Below, piece after piece: positions 8,640 to 16,251 of a stretch of 64,000 nt of DNA. The notes under the pieces were generated by a model. The model had not been told where the DNA came from. It ran no database searches and was given only the letters and a program-made list of their open reading frames with translations. How positions within the stretch are numbered: the first letter of the stretch is position 1; every line of letters starts with the position of its first letter. This stretch comes from Flavobacteriaceae bacterium (GTDB lineage Bacteria; Bacteroidota; Bacteroidia; Flavobacteriales; Flavobacteriaceae): assembly GCA_027490305.1 (NCBI GenBank), contig JAIXYI010000036.1, positions 124,001 through 188,000 of the forward strand. Reading direction: 5' to 3'. Made by a program: the position numbers and the translations under genes.

Positions 8640-9401
8640 TTAGTTTTCTTTGATTCGACGGATGTCCTTCCGGAGTTCCTGTAGAATATCGCGGATGTTT
8701 TCGTTCGAAAGATCCTCAGGTTCGGCCTCTTTGGTCGAAAGACTACAGGCGAACTCCCATATCTCGAGTATCTCAGACGCTTTTATTTCATACGGACGGT
8801 ATACGGCGTTATCCGAATGCAGCATAAGGCTGTTCTTGCCGTTGCGATTCAATCGTTTGTAAACGATGCCGTCATTGCGCGTCAGGACGATATAGGTCTT
8901 ACCGTCGCGCACGTCACCGAGGTTCTCGACGTATTTTCCAATGATGAACGATCCTTCGCGATGCGGCGGCATCGAATCACCTTCGACAGGAAAAGCCCGG
9001 AATTTGCCATTTGTCAGGAACGGCAGGGAAATGCGCTGTAGGTTTTCGATGAATTCGGGATCGGCGTATCCGGTTGTGTAGCCCGCCCGCGCTTTATACG
9101 GAATAATCTCAATCGTATCATTACCGCTCGCATCGACCGTAATGGGCAGCAGGATGCGATTGTCAGCCGTTTTCAGCAGCCGGTCGATTTCTACTTTCCG
9201 GATGTCGACCGACAACAGAAGATCGATGCTGACATTGAAGAAAAGCGCGATGCGACGAAGAATCTCAAACGGAGGTTCCGATCGGCCTTCCTCATACTTA
9301 GCAAGGCGTTCGCGGGTGATGATGAGGTCGTTGGCGAGTTTCTGTTGGGAGAAGGAACGACCCAAGCGCAGGTGGCGGAGATTATCAGAAAAAACAGACA
9401 T
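8640..9401 (-). CDS. XRE-family repressor with S24 (LexA/CI-like) self-cleavage domain
   Basis: A 253-aa protein with an N-terminal helix-turn-helix (about residues 5-60) and a C-terminal S24 peptidase domain (about 100-215). The Ser-Lys dyad is intact: S143 in GDSM and K182 in VYKRL. A106-G107 (ARAGY) sits where LexA and CI are cut. This is the build of a repressor that cleaves itself on a DNA-damage or stress signal. The ATG at 9401 is chosen over the longer TTG frame from 9431 because the predicted promoter and operators overlap that extension. It lies divergent to the 2H-like gene, with palindromes between them that suggest autoregulation. Confidence 0.85.
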   Translation of the reverse strand: MSVFSDNLRHLRLGRSFSQQKLANDLIITRERLAKYEEGRSEPPFEILRRIALFFNVSIDLLLSVDIRKVEIDRLLKTADNRILLPITVDASGNDTIEIIPYKARAGYTTGYADPEFIENLQRISLPFLTNGKFRAFPVEGDSMPPHREGSFIIGKYVENLGDVRDGKTYIVLTRNDGIVYKRLNRNGKNSLMLHSDNAVYRPYEIKASEILEIWEFACSLSTKEAEPEDLSNENIRDILQELRKDIRRIKEN

Positions 9402-9405
9402 AATG

Positions 9406-9436
9406 CAAATTGTTACAATTTGTACCAACAAATATA
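9406..9436. promoter_or_regulatory. Palindromic operator overlapping the repressor promoter
   Basis: Two overlapping inverted repeats are seen: CAAATTG-TTA-CAATTTG (9406-9422) and ATTTGT-ACCA-ACAAAT (9418-9433). On the reverse strand TATATTTG (9436-9429) is an exact -7 element that the second repeat overlaps. The site is directly upstream of the XRE/S24 start codon, as expected for an autorepressed gene. Confidence 0.65.
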
Positions 9437-9509
9437 AATAAAATAGATATGTAACGTACTACCTTCGTTGAAGATAATAGATTGAGTACAAACCAAATGT
9501 AGACAGACT

Positions 9510-10070
9510 ATGATGACAAGTTTATATTCAGTGGCTTTTTATCCTTCAGAGGAATGCCAGCAGGCCATAAGGGAGATGCAGGAAACACTAAAGGAAGCCA
9601 TCGGATGGTATCCGGGTGCGGGAGCGGATGGGCAGCTTACGGTGAATGTATTTACCGCCGATGCTACCCAGTTGGAGAATATCATGTCGTATTTGGAAGC
9701 TTTTGCCCGTAAGACGAAGCCCGAGCCGGTATCGGTGCGTTCCGGCGGCACCCATGCACAAACCTTGTTTCTGACGCCCGACGATACATCCGCTACGCGC
9801 CTGAAAGAAATGATGGCACTTCTTAATAAGTCGTTCCCCGTACGCGCACATAAGACCTATGACCCCCATATTTCCATCGCGCGTCAGCTAACGGCCGACC
9901 GCCTATCGCAAGCCAAAAGGCTGCTGTCGTCAGAAGTAAAGATGGATTTCGAATGCGACAGGATCACACTACGTAAATTCGATCCGTATCGCCAACAATA
10001 CCGACGGGTGAAGGACTTCGTGTTTTCGTCCTCTCCTAATGGCGCGCGGCAACTGTCTTTTTTCGAATAA
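9510..10070 (+). CDS. 2'-5' RNA ligase / 2H phosphoesterase-like protein
   Basis: A 186-aa member of the LigT-like 2H superfamily, whose enzymes act on 2',3'-cyclic or 2'-5' phosphoesters using two HxT/S motifs. The second motif is intact (DPHISIAR near residue 120). At the place of the first motif the protein reads GQLTVNVF, where relatives have a His (AHIT), so one of the two catalytic histidines appears to be replaced by Gln. Activity is therefore doubtful. It is divergent from the XRE/S24 repressor and may be under its control. Two adjacent ATGs (9510 and 9513) are possible starts. Confidence 0.72.
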   Translation: MMTSLYSVAFYPSEECQQAIREMQETLKEAIGWYPGAGADGQLTVNVFTADATQLENIMSYLEAFARKTKPEPVSVRSGGTHAQTLFLTPDDTSATRLKEMMALLNKSFPVRAHKTYDPHISIARQLTADRLSQAKRLLSSEVKMDFECDRITLRKFDPYRQQYRRVKDFVFSSSPNGARQLSFFE

Positions 10071-10118
10071 GAAGATGTAAGAATCGGACCGGAGGTTGTA
10101 ACGCGGCATGAACTCGGG

Positions 10119-10141
10119 GGGTATACCTTTGGTCTATACCC
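10119..10141. promoter_or_regulatory. Promoter element inside an inverted repeat
   Basis: GGGTATA (10119-10125) and TATACCC (10135-10141) form a 7-bp inverted repeat with a 9-nt spacer. The TAnnTTTG element TACCTTTG (10124-10131) lies inside it. The arrangement suggests a regulator-binding site over the promoter of the glycine-zipper lipoprotein gene, whose ATG is 19 nt downstream. Confidence 0.5.
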
Positions 10142-10159
10142 ATATAAAACGAAATCGTA

Positions 10160-10592
10160 ATGAGAAAGTTGATGCTGATTGGTGCCCTGGCCATAATGAC
10201 GGTTGGCTGTAAAGACAAAGCCGCAGAACAGGCCAGAATACAACAGGAACGTTCCCCTCGATTCCTTAAAAGTAGCAGTAGAACAACAACAACGCGAAGC
10301 AGAAAGACAGCGTATCGTCGACTCGATGAACGCCGTAACCCTCCAGAGAGAAGCGGCAGCGCGTTCGGTAGCGTCTCACACGACTACCAGTACAACGACC
10401 ACTACTACCACCCAACGTAAAGGGATGAGTTCTGCGGCGAAAGGTGCCTTGATCGGTGCCGGAGCCGGAGCGATAACCGGAGCCGCGGTTTCCAAGAAAA
10501 AAGGGGAGGGCGCTATTATCGGTGGACTGGCAGGTGCCGCGGTTGGTGCCGGAACGGGTGCCATTATAGATGACAAGAAAAAGAAGCAGTAA
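10160..10592 (+). pseudogene. Glycine-zipper lipoprotein interrupted by a frameshift
   Basis: The gene starts in one frame with a lipoprotein signal peptide (MRKLMLIGALAIMTVGC, Cys17 lipidated) followed by KDKAAEQARIQQE. It continues in the +1 frame with a charged helical stretch (EQQQREAERQRIVDSMNAV), a Thr-rich linker and a C-terminal glycine zipper (KGALIGAGAGAITGAAV and IIGGLAGAAVGAGTGAII) ending in lysines. Joined, it matches small flavobacterial outer-envelope lipoproteins. The shift lies in the GTTCCCC stretch at about 10251-10257, where removing one base restores a single reading frame of about 143 codons. It may be a true mutation, a sequencing error or, less likely, a +1 recoding site. 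Confidence 0.7.
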
Positions 10593-10612
10593 TACGACAG
10601 CCTGAAAAAGAA

Positions 10613-10637
10613 ACCCGGATCATTCCGGGTTTTTTTA
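10613..10637. terminator. Terminator between the lipoprotein gene and queE
   Basis: A 7-bp perfect stem (ACCCGGA with TCCGGGT), 4-nt loop and seven T. A-rich sequence on the left side makes it usable for queE transcripts as well. Confidence 0.85.
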
Positions 10638-11264
10638 TGGGATATTGAGATATTTATGCGTTTGCAAGGATACCCGCCACTTTGGATGTTGCATAACATA
10701 TTCCACGATAAGGGGTGTTACTTCCTCCCTGCGACTCCACTCGGGTTGCAAAAAAAGAATCGCATCCGGATGTACCCGTGCCGCTTGCTCTTCCGCAAAG
10801 ATAAAGTCGTGTTTGTTATAGATGATGACTTTCAGTTCGTGGGCACGGTCATACGCGCCCTGGACCGGCAACTTGGTTTTCTTAGGCGATAAACAGAACC
10901 AATCCCATTCACCGGTGACTTCGTAGGCACCCGACGTTTCAATGTGCACTTTACATCCAGATGCATGGAGCATTTTGGTAAGCGGTGCCATATCCCAGGT
11001 CAGGGGTTCGCCGCCCGTCACGACAATCGTATCGCTATAGGCTTTCGCTTCCGCCACGATTGATTGAATGGGAGTAGGGGGATGTAAATCCGCATTCCAA
11101 CTTTCCTTTACGTCACACCAATGACAACCCACGTCACATCCTCCTACGCGAATGAAATAGGCGGAGGTACCCGTGTGATAGCCTTCACCCTGGATGGTGT
11201 AAAAGGCTTCCATAAGGGGAAGGGAAAGGCCCTGGTCAACTGCGGATCGGATCTCGTCGGTCAT
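10635..11264 (-). CDS. queE: 7-carboxy-7-deazaguanine synthase
   Basis: QueE is a radical-SAM enzyme that contracts the ring of 6-carboxytetrahydropterin to 7-carboxy-7-deazaguanine, on the route to preQ0 and queuosine. The cluster motif CxxxCxxC is seen as C43, C47 and C50 (GGCDVGCHWCD), preceded by the substrate-binding TIQGEGYHTG segment. The 209-aa form starting at 11264 is chosen because a -7 element (TAACTTTG, 11290-11283) lies between it and the longer frame beginning at 11285. The gene works in the same pathway as queA upstream. Confidence 0.93.
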   Translation of the reverse strand: MTDEIRSAVDQGLSLPLMEAFYTIQGEGYHTGTSAYFIRVGGCDVGCHWCDVKESWNADLHPPTPIQSIVAEAKAYSDTIVVTGGEPLTWDMAPLTKMLHASGCKVHIETSGAYEVTGEWDWFCLSPKKTKLPVQGAYDRAHELKVIIYNKHDFIFAEEQAARVHPDAILFLQPEWSRREEVTPLIVEYVMQHPKWRVSLQTHKYLNIP

Positions 11265-11282
11265 GCTATCTTTTCTGGGCTG

Positions 11283-11290
11283 CAAAGTTA
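11283..11290 (-). promoter_or_regulatory. queE -7 element
   Basis: Reverse strand TAACTTTG, an exact TAnnTTTG, 18 nt before the chosen queE start. It fixes the start at 11264 and excludes the upstream in-frame codon. Confidence 0.55.
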
Positions 11291-11316
11291 CGCATTTCCT
11301 ATGGAAGTACTAGAAA

Positions 11317-11348
11317 CGAAAAAGCCGGCGACGAAGCACCGGCTTTTG
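11317..11348 (-). terminator. Terminator of the exbB-TPR operon
   Basis: AAAAGCCGG (11320-11328) and CCGGCTTTT (11339-11347) form a 9-bp stem with a 10-nt loop. On the reverse strand the stem runs into a T-rich tail. It lies 19 nt past the stop of the TPR gene. Confidence 0.75.
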
Positions 11349-11366
11349 ATGTTTGGTAAGAAGACC

Positions 11367-13070
11367 TTATTTTATCTTGGCCATATACTGTTTGGCCGTT
11401 TCGTCCTCAGGGTTGATCGCGAGCGCCTTTTGGAAATTCTCTTTCGCCTTTGCTTTGTCGGTATCGAAATAGAAGATACCGATGTTGTCATACGCCTCGA
11501 CAAATTTTTTCTTGTTGGCCTCCTTGGCGAGTTCTGCTTCACCTTTTTCTGTCACAACACGGATGTATTCCTGGTAAAATTTTACCATCTCTTGTTGCGC
11601 AACGGTATCGCTTTGCAGCAGCGAGTTAAGACGGGCCTTATAAATATAGGCATCCTGGGTGGTAGGCGACGCTTTGATGACGTTGTCGAACGCCGTATTC
11701 GCTTTCTTTACGGCTGCCACGTCTACCTTCGAAGGCTCGAGTCGGGCATTTTCAAAGTATAGTGAGTAACCGAGATAGAAATTGTCATACAGGTTATTAC
11801 GTGTGTTCGGGATGCTCACCGCAATTTCATAGACAGCAGCGGCTTCCTTATACAACTTCAGGTCAAAGAACTTTTTGCCGAATTCGTTTAATTCGTTGGC
11901 CATTGCAGCGTCCAACTCGACACCTTTGCGAATGTTTGTAATGGCATCGGCAAACAACGTAGCATCAACGGTGCCGCTCTGTTTTCCTTCTGCATCCTTC
12001 GTCACCGTAAGTGCCTTCATCGCTTTGGCGAAACCAAGATAGAGGTAGTCACGTCCGATGATCTTGGCATTGCTTTTGGAAAGGAAGGACGTCAATGCGC
12101 TGATGGCCCGGTCGATATTGCCGTTTTCATAGGCTGAATACCCCAGGTAGCGAAGGATGCGGGGATTTACTTTGTCCAATTTCTCCATCGCATTGGCTTC
12201 CGCTTCGAGTGCTTTGTAGTCTTTCGTGAGGATAAGGAAGTCGGCATGGCGCATACGGGATGCCAGTGAATAGTCTGTCAATGACATATACTTCTCGTAA
12301 TAGCTGATCGCCGTTTTGTTATAGTCGGCATATTTCGCTTTATCGTTCAACGCCCACAGGTAATACGTTTCAGCCAATTCGCGATACGCGGGTCCGTAGT
12401 TCGGATTGGCAGTCAATACCTTCTCGAATTCGGCTTTCGCTTCAGCAAACGCTTTTGAATACTTCGTAATGACGCCCAGTTGGATTTTGGCGCGAAGTAC
12501 CGTGTTGTCGGCATCGTAAGCATTACGATAAGCCGAGTAGGCCTCGTTCACATTTTTGTCGCCATAGTAGGCATCTCCCAACGAGAGTAACACCTGGGCA
12601 TTATTTGGGGCAACGGTTTTGGCCTTGGTAAGAAACTCAATGGCTTTTTTGTAGTTCGGTTTCTCCGGATTGAGATAGGCGCGTCCGATATAGAGCAATT
12701 CTTCGTAATCCTTCTTTTTGGTATTGGTCAATGCCAATGCAAATTTGCCGTCCGCGTCGCCGTTGTTACCGTTTTGTAGTGACATTTGGCCTAAACCAAT
12801 GTTGTTGAAATGGGCGTTCATCTTCGCGGTTAGGCCTTTTTGGTACGCCCATGTAGCCGAATCCTCTACTTTTTCCGTGAGGTAGAGATTTCCGAGGATG
12901 AAATAATTTTTCCCTTCATCGGGTTTTGAGGCAGTGAGGCTTTTTAGGATTCCTTTCGCCTTTGCATATTGTTCCGCATCGATGGCCTTTTTGGCAGCAT
13001 CCAGATCCTGCGCCTGAAGGGCAGTGGCCGCAGCAAGGAACGTGATGCTTAATACGATGTGCTTTCTCAT
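11367..13070 (-). CDS. Periplasmic TPR-repeat protein
   Basis: A 567-aa exported protein with a signal peptide (MRKHIVLSITFLAAATALQAQ) followed by tetratricopeptide-like helical repeats along its whole length; the clearest is at the C-terminus (AKENFQKALAINPEDETAK). TPR proteins are scaffolds. It is the last gene of the exbB-exbD-exbD-tonB operon (8 nt after the PstS-like gene), so it probably works in or near the envelope energy-transduction complex. The exact partner cannot be told from sequence. Confidence 0.85.
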   Translation of the reverse strand: MRKHIVLSITFLAAATALQAQDLDAAKKAIDAEQYAKAKGILKSLTASKPDEGKNYFILGNLYLTEKVEDSATWAYQKGLTAKMNAHFNNIGLGQMSLQNGNNGDADGKFALALTNTKKKDYEELLYIGRAYLNPEKPNYKKAIEFLTKAKTVAPNNAQVLLSLGDAYYGDKNVNEAYSAYRNAYDADNTVLRAKIQLGVITKYSKAFAEAKAEFEKVLTANPNYGPAYRELAETYYLWALNDKAKYADYNKTAISYYEKYMSLTDYSLASRMRHADFLILTKDYKALEAEANAMEKLDKVNPRILRYLGYSAYENGNIDRAISALTSFLSKSNAKIIGRDYLYLGFAKAMKALTVTKDAEGKQSGTVDATLFADAITNIRKGVELDAAMANELNEFGKKFFDLKLYKEAAAVYEIAVSIPNTRNNLYDNFYLGYSLYFENARLEPSKVDVAAVKKANTAFDNVIKASPTTQDAYIYKARLNSLLQSDTVAQQEMVKFYQEYIRVVTEKGEAELAKEANKKKFVEAYDNIGIFYFDTDKAKAKENFQKALAINPEDETAKQYMAKIK

Positions 13071-13078
13071 AACTTGAA

Positions 13079-13987
13079 TTATTTAGTTGTATTTATTTCT
13101 TTTCTGATGTTAATGATCCGGGACGGTGTATGTTCCGGAAGCAAACCGGATTTCAATACGATGCGCTGCCCGTCCTGCCCCGCAAGATAAGAAGCAAAAC
13201 CCGTACCCAGGCCCGCTTTCCCCTGATAATTTAACAGGTATAGCGTCCGGATGAGAGGATAGGTTCCCAGCGCCAGATTGGTTTGATTGGGTTTGTAATA
13301 GGTGTCGTCTTTTTTTTCACTTTTAACATTCCGCACACCCATGACCTTCACTTTCTGCATGTACGGTTCCCATTTTTCATACGGTTGCAGTATCGGGTTC
13401 AGGGCGGTTACGGCAATAACGTTTTCATTTTCGGCTATGTATTTCAGGACCGATTCGTGTGAGTCTAACGAATAAACGTTTTTCTTAGGACTTTTATTGA
13501 GTCCGGCCAGCGAATCGAGCAAACGGACGCTGCCTGAGTTGGGGTTTTCGAACACCAATTTTTTGATCGGGGAGGACTTACCTCTTAGGAATGAAATGAC
13601 ATCCGACAGATTGATCACCGTGTCACGGGAGGACACATTGGTGAGAAACACAACGGCGTCCTTAGCGAAGGGCGTAATTCGCGGCTTGATGCCTTCCGAC
13701 CTGAATTTACCTTCTTCTTTTTTCGTCAGCTTCCGCGTCAGGATGGCAATATCTGCCTTTCCCGACAAAAGGGCGTTGACGCTTTCCGATTCGGGGAGGC
13801 TGTCAAGCGTCAGTTCCGCGGGATATTGTGTTTTGAATACCCAATACGCGTCTTCCACGATGGGGAAAATTTCCTCATCTACAATGATTCGGGCGTGCCC
13901 TTTCAGGATGGTTTGTTCTTCAGGATTCTGCTTGCATCCGAACAAAACACTACCCAATAAAAAAGCAAAAAAAACGGTTCTTTTCAT
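13079..13987 (-). CDS. PstS-like substrate-binding lipoprotein
   Basis: A 302-aa lipoprotein (MKRTVFFAFLLGSVLFGC, Cys18) of the PBP-like / phosphate-binding-protein family, with the characteristic GKADIAILTRKLT and NPNSGSVRLLDSL segments. No Pst ABC transporter genes are nearby. Instead it lies inside the exbB/tonB operon, an arrangement common in flavobacteria, so a role linked to TonB energy transduction is more likely than phosphate uptake. The frame is open from 14029, but the lipoprotein signal peptide starts at 13987 and a purine-rich stretch precedes it. Confidence 0.82.
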   Translation of the reverse strand: MKRTVFFAFLLGSVLFGCKQNPEEQTILKGHARIIVDEEIFPIVEDAYWVFKTQYPAELTLDSLPESESVNALLSGKADIAILTRKLTKKEEGKFRSEGIKPRITPFAKDAVVFLTNVSSRDTVINLSDVISFLRGKSSPIKKLVFENPNSGSVRLLDSLAGLNKSPKKNVYSLDSHESVLKYIAENENVIAVTALNPILQPYEKWEPYMQKVKVMGVRNVKSEKKDDTYYKPNQTNLALGTYPLIRTLYLLNYQGKAGLGTGFASYLAGQDGQRIVLKSGLLPEHTPSRIINIRKEINTTK

Positions 13988-13992
13988 AACAA

Positions 13993-14220
13993 TCATTTCC
14001 TCCAAATAAGTCGGGGGAATCGCAACCATCCGTATACAATAATAAGAATGCCGAAGGGTGTACGATATCTTCCGAGGTTTTCCAACGGGAGTTTATCCCA
14101 GAAGATAATCGACAGCCCTATGGCGGTACAAAGCAACAGCAGTGCCCCGCCTATAATAGACAGAAATCGCCGTTTTGGCGATTTCTGTAGTCGTTCATCC
14201 GTATGATGGAGGTTTGACAT
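13993..14220 (-). CDS. Small membrane protein in the tonB operon
   Basis: A 75-aa protein with two predicted membrane helices (about residues 20-41 and 52-68) and basic flanks (QKSPKRRF and RFPRLIWRK). Its ATG directly follows the tonB stop codon, and the PstS-like start follows after 5 nt, so it belongs to the operon. I do not recognise a family; it may help assemble the ExbB/ExbD/TonB complex. Confidence 0.75.
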   Translation of the reverse strand: MSNLHHTDERLQKSPKRRFLSIIGGALLLLCTAIGLSIIFWDKLPLENLGRYRTPFGILIIVYGWLRFPRLIWRK

Positions 14221-15021
14221 TTAGTTCTGTGGCGTGATCATGATAGGTAGTGAATACTGCACCCGAACACTCCGGCCGTTTTGAACGCCCGCTTTCCATT
14301 TCGGAGATTTGCGGAGCATGCGCTCGGCTTCTTTACCGGTGCCGTATCCGAGGTCACGAAGTACGCGGATGTCGGTAAGGCTTCCGTCTTTCTCTACAAC
14401 GAACGTCACAATGATACGTCCTTTTAGGTCTGCGGCATCTTCCGGTGTGTGGTAATTGTTCTGCACCCACTTGTAGAATGCCTGCATACCACCTGGGAAT
14501 TCAGGCTGCACTTCCACCGATTGGTAAATCTGGTTGGTATCTTCTACCACAGTAGCGTTCTTGTCACCTTCCCCAGCCTCTTCGATAATGACTGCCTCGC
14601 CGTCCTCGCGTCCCTTTACATCTTTTGCGCCCAGGTTTTTGTCTTTCAGGTCTTCGATGGTCTTGATTTCTTCAACCACTTCTTCCTTTTTCACAACCAC
14701 CGGTTTCACGAATTTCACTTCGTCGATTTTCGGGGCAGGTGGCGGCGGCGGCGGCGGCGGTACCAAAGGCTTTTTCTCTTCTGGTGGCGGCGCCAATTTC
14801 GCCATGTCTACCATGGTTACTTTCTCTTCGTCCTCATTACCGAGACCGCTGAAATTAATCATCGGCAGTGTCACTGCCGTTGCGAAAATGGCACCGCCAA
14901 TCAGCAATGAGATCAGCGTGGTCTTCGGGTTTTCCTTCCGCAGCGCATAGGCTCCGTAAAGTTTGTTTCTGCCCTCGAAGACGATGTCAAGCCAGTCTTT
15001 CTTGAAAATATCTAGTTTCAT
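14221..15021 (-). CDS. tonB: Energy transducer TonB
   Basis: TonB carries proton-motive-force energy from ExbB/ExbD across the periplasm to outer-membrane receptors. The 266-aa protein has a short cytoplasmic start (with GAYALRKE, a flavobacterial TonB signature), one membrane helix (about 36-53), a proline-rich linker including eight consecutive prolines, and a C-terminal TonB domain (about 175-266, with PEFPGGMQAFYKWV and the LKGRIIVTFVVEKDG strand). It lies 17 nt after the second exbD. Confidence 0.92.
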   Translation of the reverse strand: MKLDIFKKDWLDIVFEGRNKLYGAYALRKENPKTTLISLLIGGAIFATAVTLPMINFSGLGNEDEEKVTMVDMAKLAPPPEEKKPLVPPPPPPPPAPKIDEVKFVKPVVVKKEEVVEEIKTIEDLKDKNLGAKDVKGREDGEAVIIEEAGEGDKNATVVEDTNQIYQSVEVQPEFPGGMQAFYKWVQNNYHTPEDAADLKGRIIVTFVVEKDGSLTDIRVLRDLGYGTGKEAERMLRKSPKWKAGVQNGRSVRVQYSLPIMITPQN

Positions 15022-15038
15022 AAATGTCTTTTAGGGTC

Positions 15039-15599
15039 TTATTTCTTCTCGAGCAATGCCAATTCCTCTTTTTCGATATCGACGATGGCATAGGTAGGTA
15101 CTTTCGTGATGGCCATTTCGTCAAGGATGTCCACGATATTTTTATACTTGGACTTCTTGCTCGGCTTAATGATGACGATTATCCCGGCGTTTTTATTTGT
15201 CTTAGGGTCTCCATAGGTTCCTCTCAGCCTTTCTTCCTCCTTTAGAATAAATTTACGGATACCGTTCTTCCCATAGCTGTATTCTTTAGGTTCTATAAGA
15301 GGATCAGCAAATTGTCCGGTGTAAGCCATCAGTTTGTTGTCGCCTCCGATGAGAATCGTCATCGTGCGGTCATCCGCTACTTTGATGTTCTCTTTAGGAT
15401 CTTTTTCATTTTTATCCGGCATCCCCAAGTCCATCGACTGAGGCTTTGACAGCGACGTCGTCAGCATGAAGAAGGTAATCAGGAGGAACGCAAGGTCCAC
15501 CATCGCGGTGAGGTCTACCTTTGCATTGCTTTTCTTGCTGCGTACCTTCTTGCTGCCTTTCTTGCCGCCGCCACCGTCGCCGGTATTTAATTCTGCCAT
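15039..15599 (-). CDS. exbD: Biopolymer transport protein ExbD (second copy)
   Basis: A 186-aa ExbD with a glycine/lysine-rich cytoplasmic head, one membrane helix (about 31-50) carrying the proton-pathway aspartate (D35 in TAMVDLAFLL) and a periplasmic domain. It differs clearly from the ExbD encoded just upstream, so the complex may be a hetero-oligomer of two ExbD types. The gap to the first exbD is 11 nt. Confidence 0.92.
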   Translation of the reverse strand: MAELNTGDGGGGKKGSKKVRSKKSNAKVDLTAMVDLAFLLITFFMLTTSLSKPQSMDLGMPDKNEKDPKENIKVADDRTMTILIGGDNKLMAYTGQFADPLIEPKEYSYGKNGIRKFILKEEERLRGTYGDPKTNKNAGIIVIIKPSKKSKYKNIVDILDEMAITKVPTYAIVDIEKEELALLEKK

Positions 15600-15610
15600 G
15601 TTCTTTTATA

Positions 15611-16225
15611 TTAGAAGTTTTCGTTTCGCAGACCCGTCACCAGGTTGAACTTGTTGACGTTCTGGTCCTGTAAGATATCCATGATCTTTTTGATTTCCGG
15701 ATAATCTTCCTTCATATCGCCTTTGATGGCGAAGTTCAACTGATTGCCACGGATTTCATCGTTGGCCCGACGGGCGTTCAATATCCATTCTTTCAGTTGG
15801 TTGTCGAGTGAGTCATTCGGAATGCCGGGCTGTATCCCTGCTTTATTCCGGTCAGACGCTTTGAGCGCCAACAGACTTTTTACCTGGTTCACCGGGACGC
15901 CGAAGGTTTCGATCAGTGCGAACTTCGCTTTGTCGTCGTCGTTGAACTTTATGTTGAATTGATCTCCCATCAGTTCCAGTGTCTTTTTGCGTACTTCCCT
16001 GTCGGTCACGCCAAAAAACACCTTTCCGTCTCCTACCGTGATCGTGCTCAGGTCGGTATCCGGCAATTTGGTCTGCACCGTCGAATTCGGGGTGTCGACC
16101 GGAAGCGGTTCCGGCATTTTAGCAGTCGCAGTAAGGATAAAGAACGTCAGGAGTAGAAACGCTACGTCACACATCGCTGTCATGTCGATGGACGTCGCTT
16201 TCTTTGACATTTTTACTTTAGCCAT
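15611..16225 (-). CDS. exbD: Biopolymer transport protein ExbD (first copy)
   Basis: A 204-aa ExbD with its single membrane helix at about residues 16-34 and the essential aspartate D20 (TAMCDVAFLLLTFF). The periplasmic part is longer than usual. It sits between exbB (26 nt gap) and the second exbD. Paired exbD genes are the rule in flavobacteria. Confidence 0.92.
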   Translation of the reverse strand: MAKVKMSKKATSIDMTAMCDVAFLLLTFFILTATAKMPEPLPVDTPNSTVQTKLPDTDLSTITVGDGKVFFGVTDREVRKKTLELMGDQFNIKFNDDDKAKFALIETFGVPVNQVKSLLALKASDRNKAGIQPGIPNDSLDNQLKEWILNARRANDEIRGNQLNFAIKGDMKEDYPEIKKIMDILQDQNVNKFNLVTGLRNENF

Positions 16226-16251
16226 TTCTTCGGTTTCGTTTTAGGATTGGA

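Noticed and set aside
10251..10257. Programmed +1 frameshift in the glycine-zipper gene
   Set aside because: No stop codon, pseudoknot or known slippery pattern accompanies the GTTCCCC run; a mutation or sequence error is simpler.
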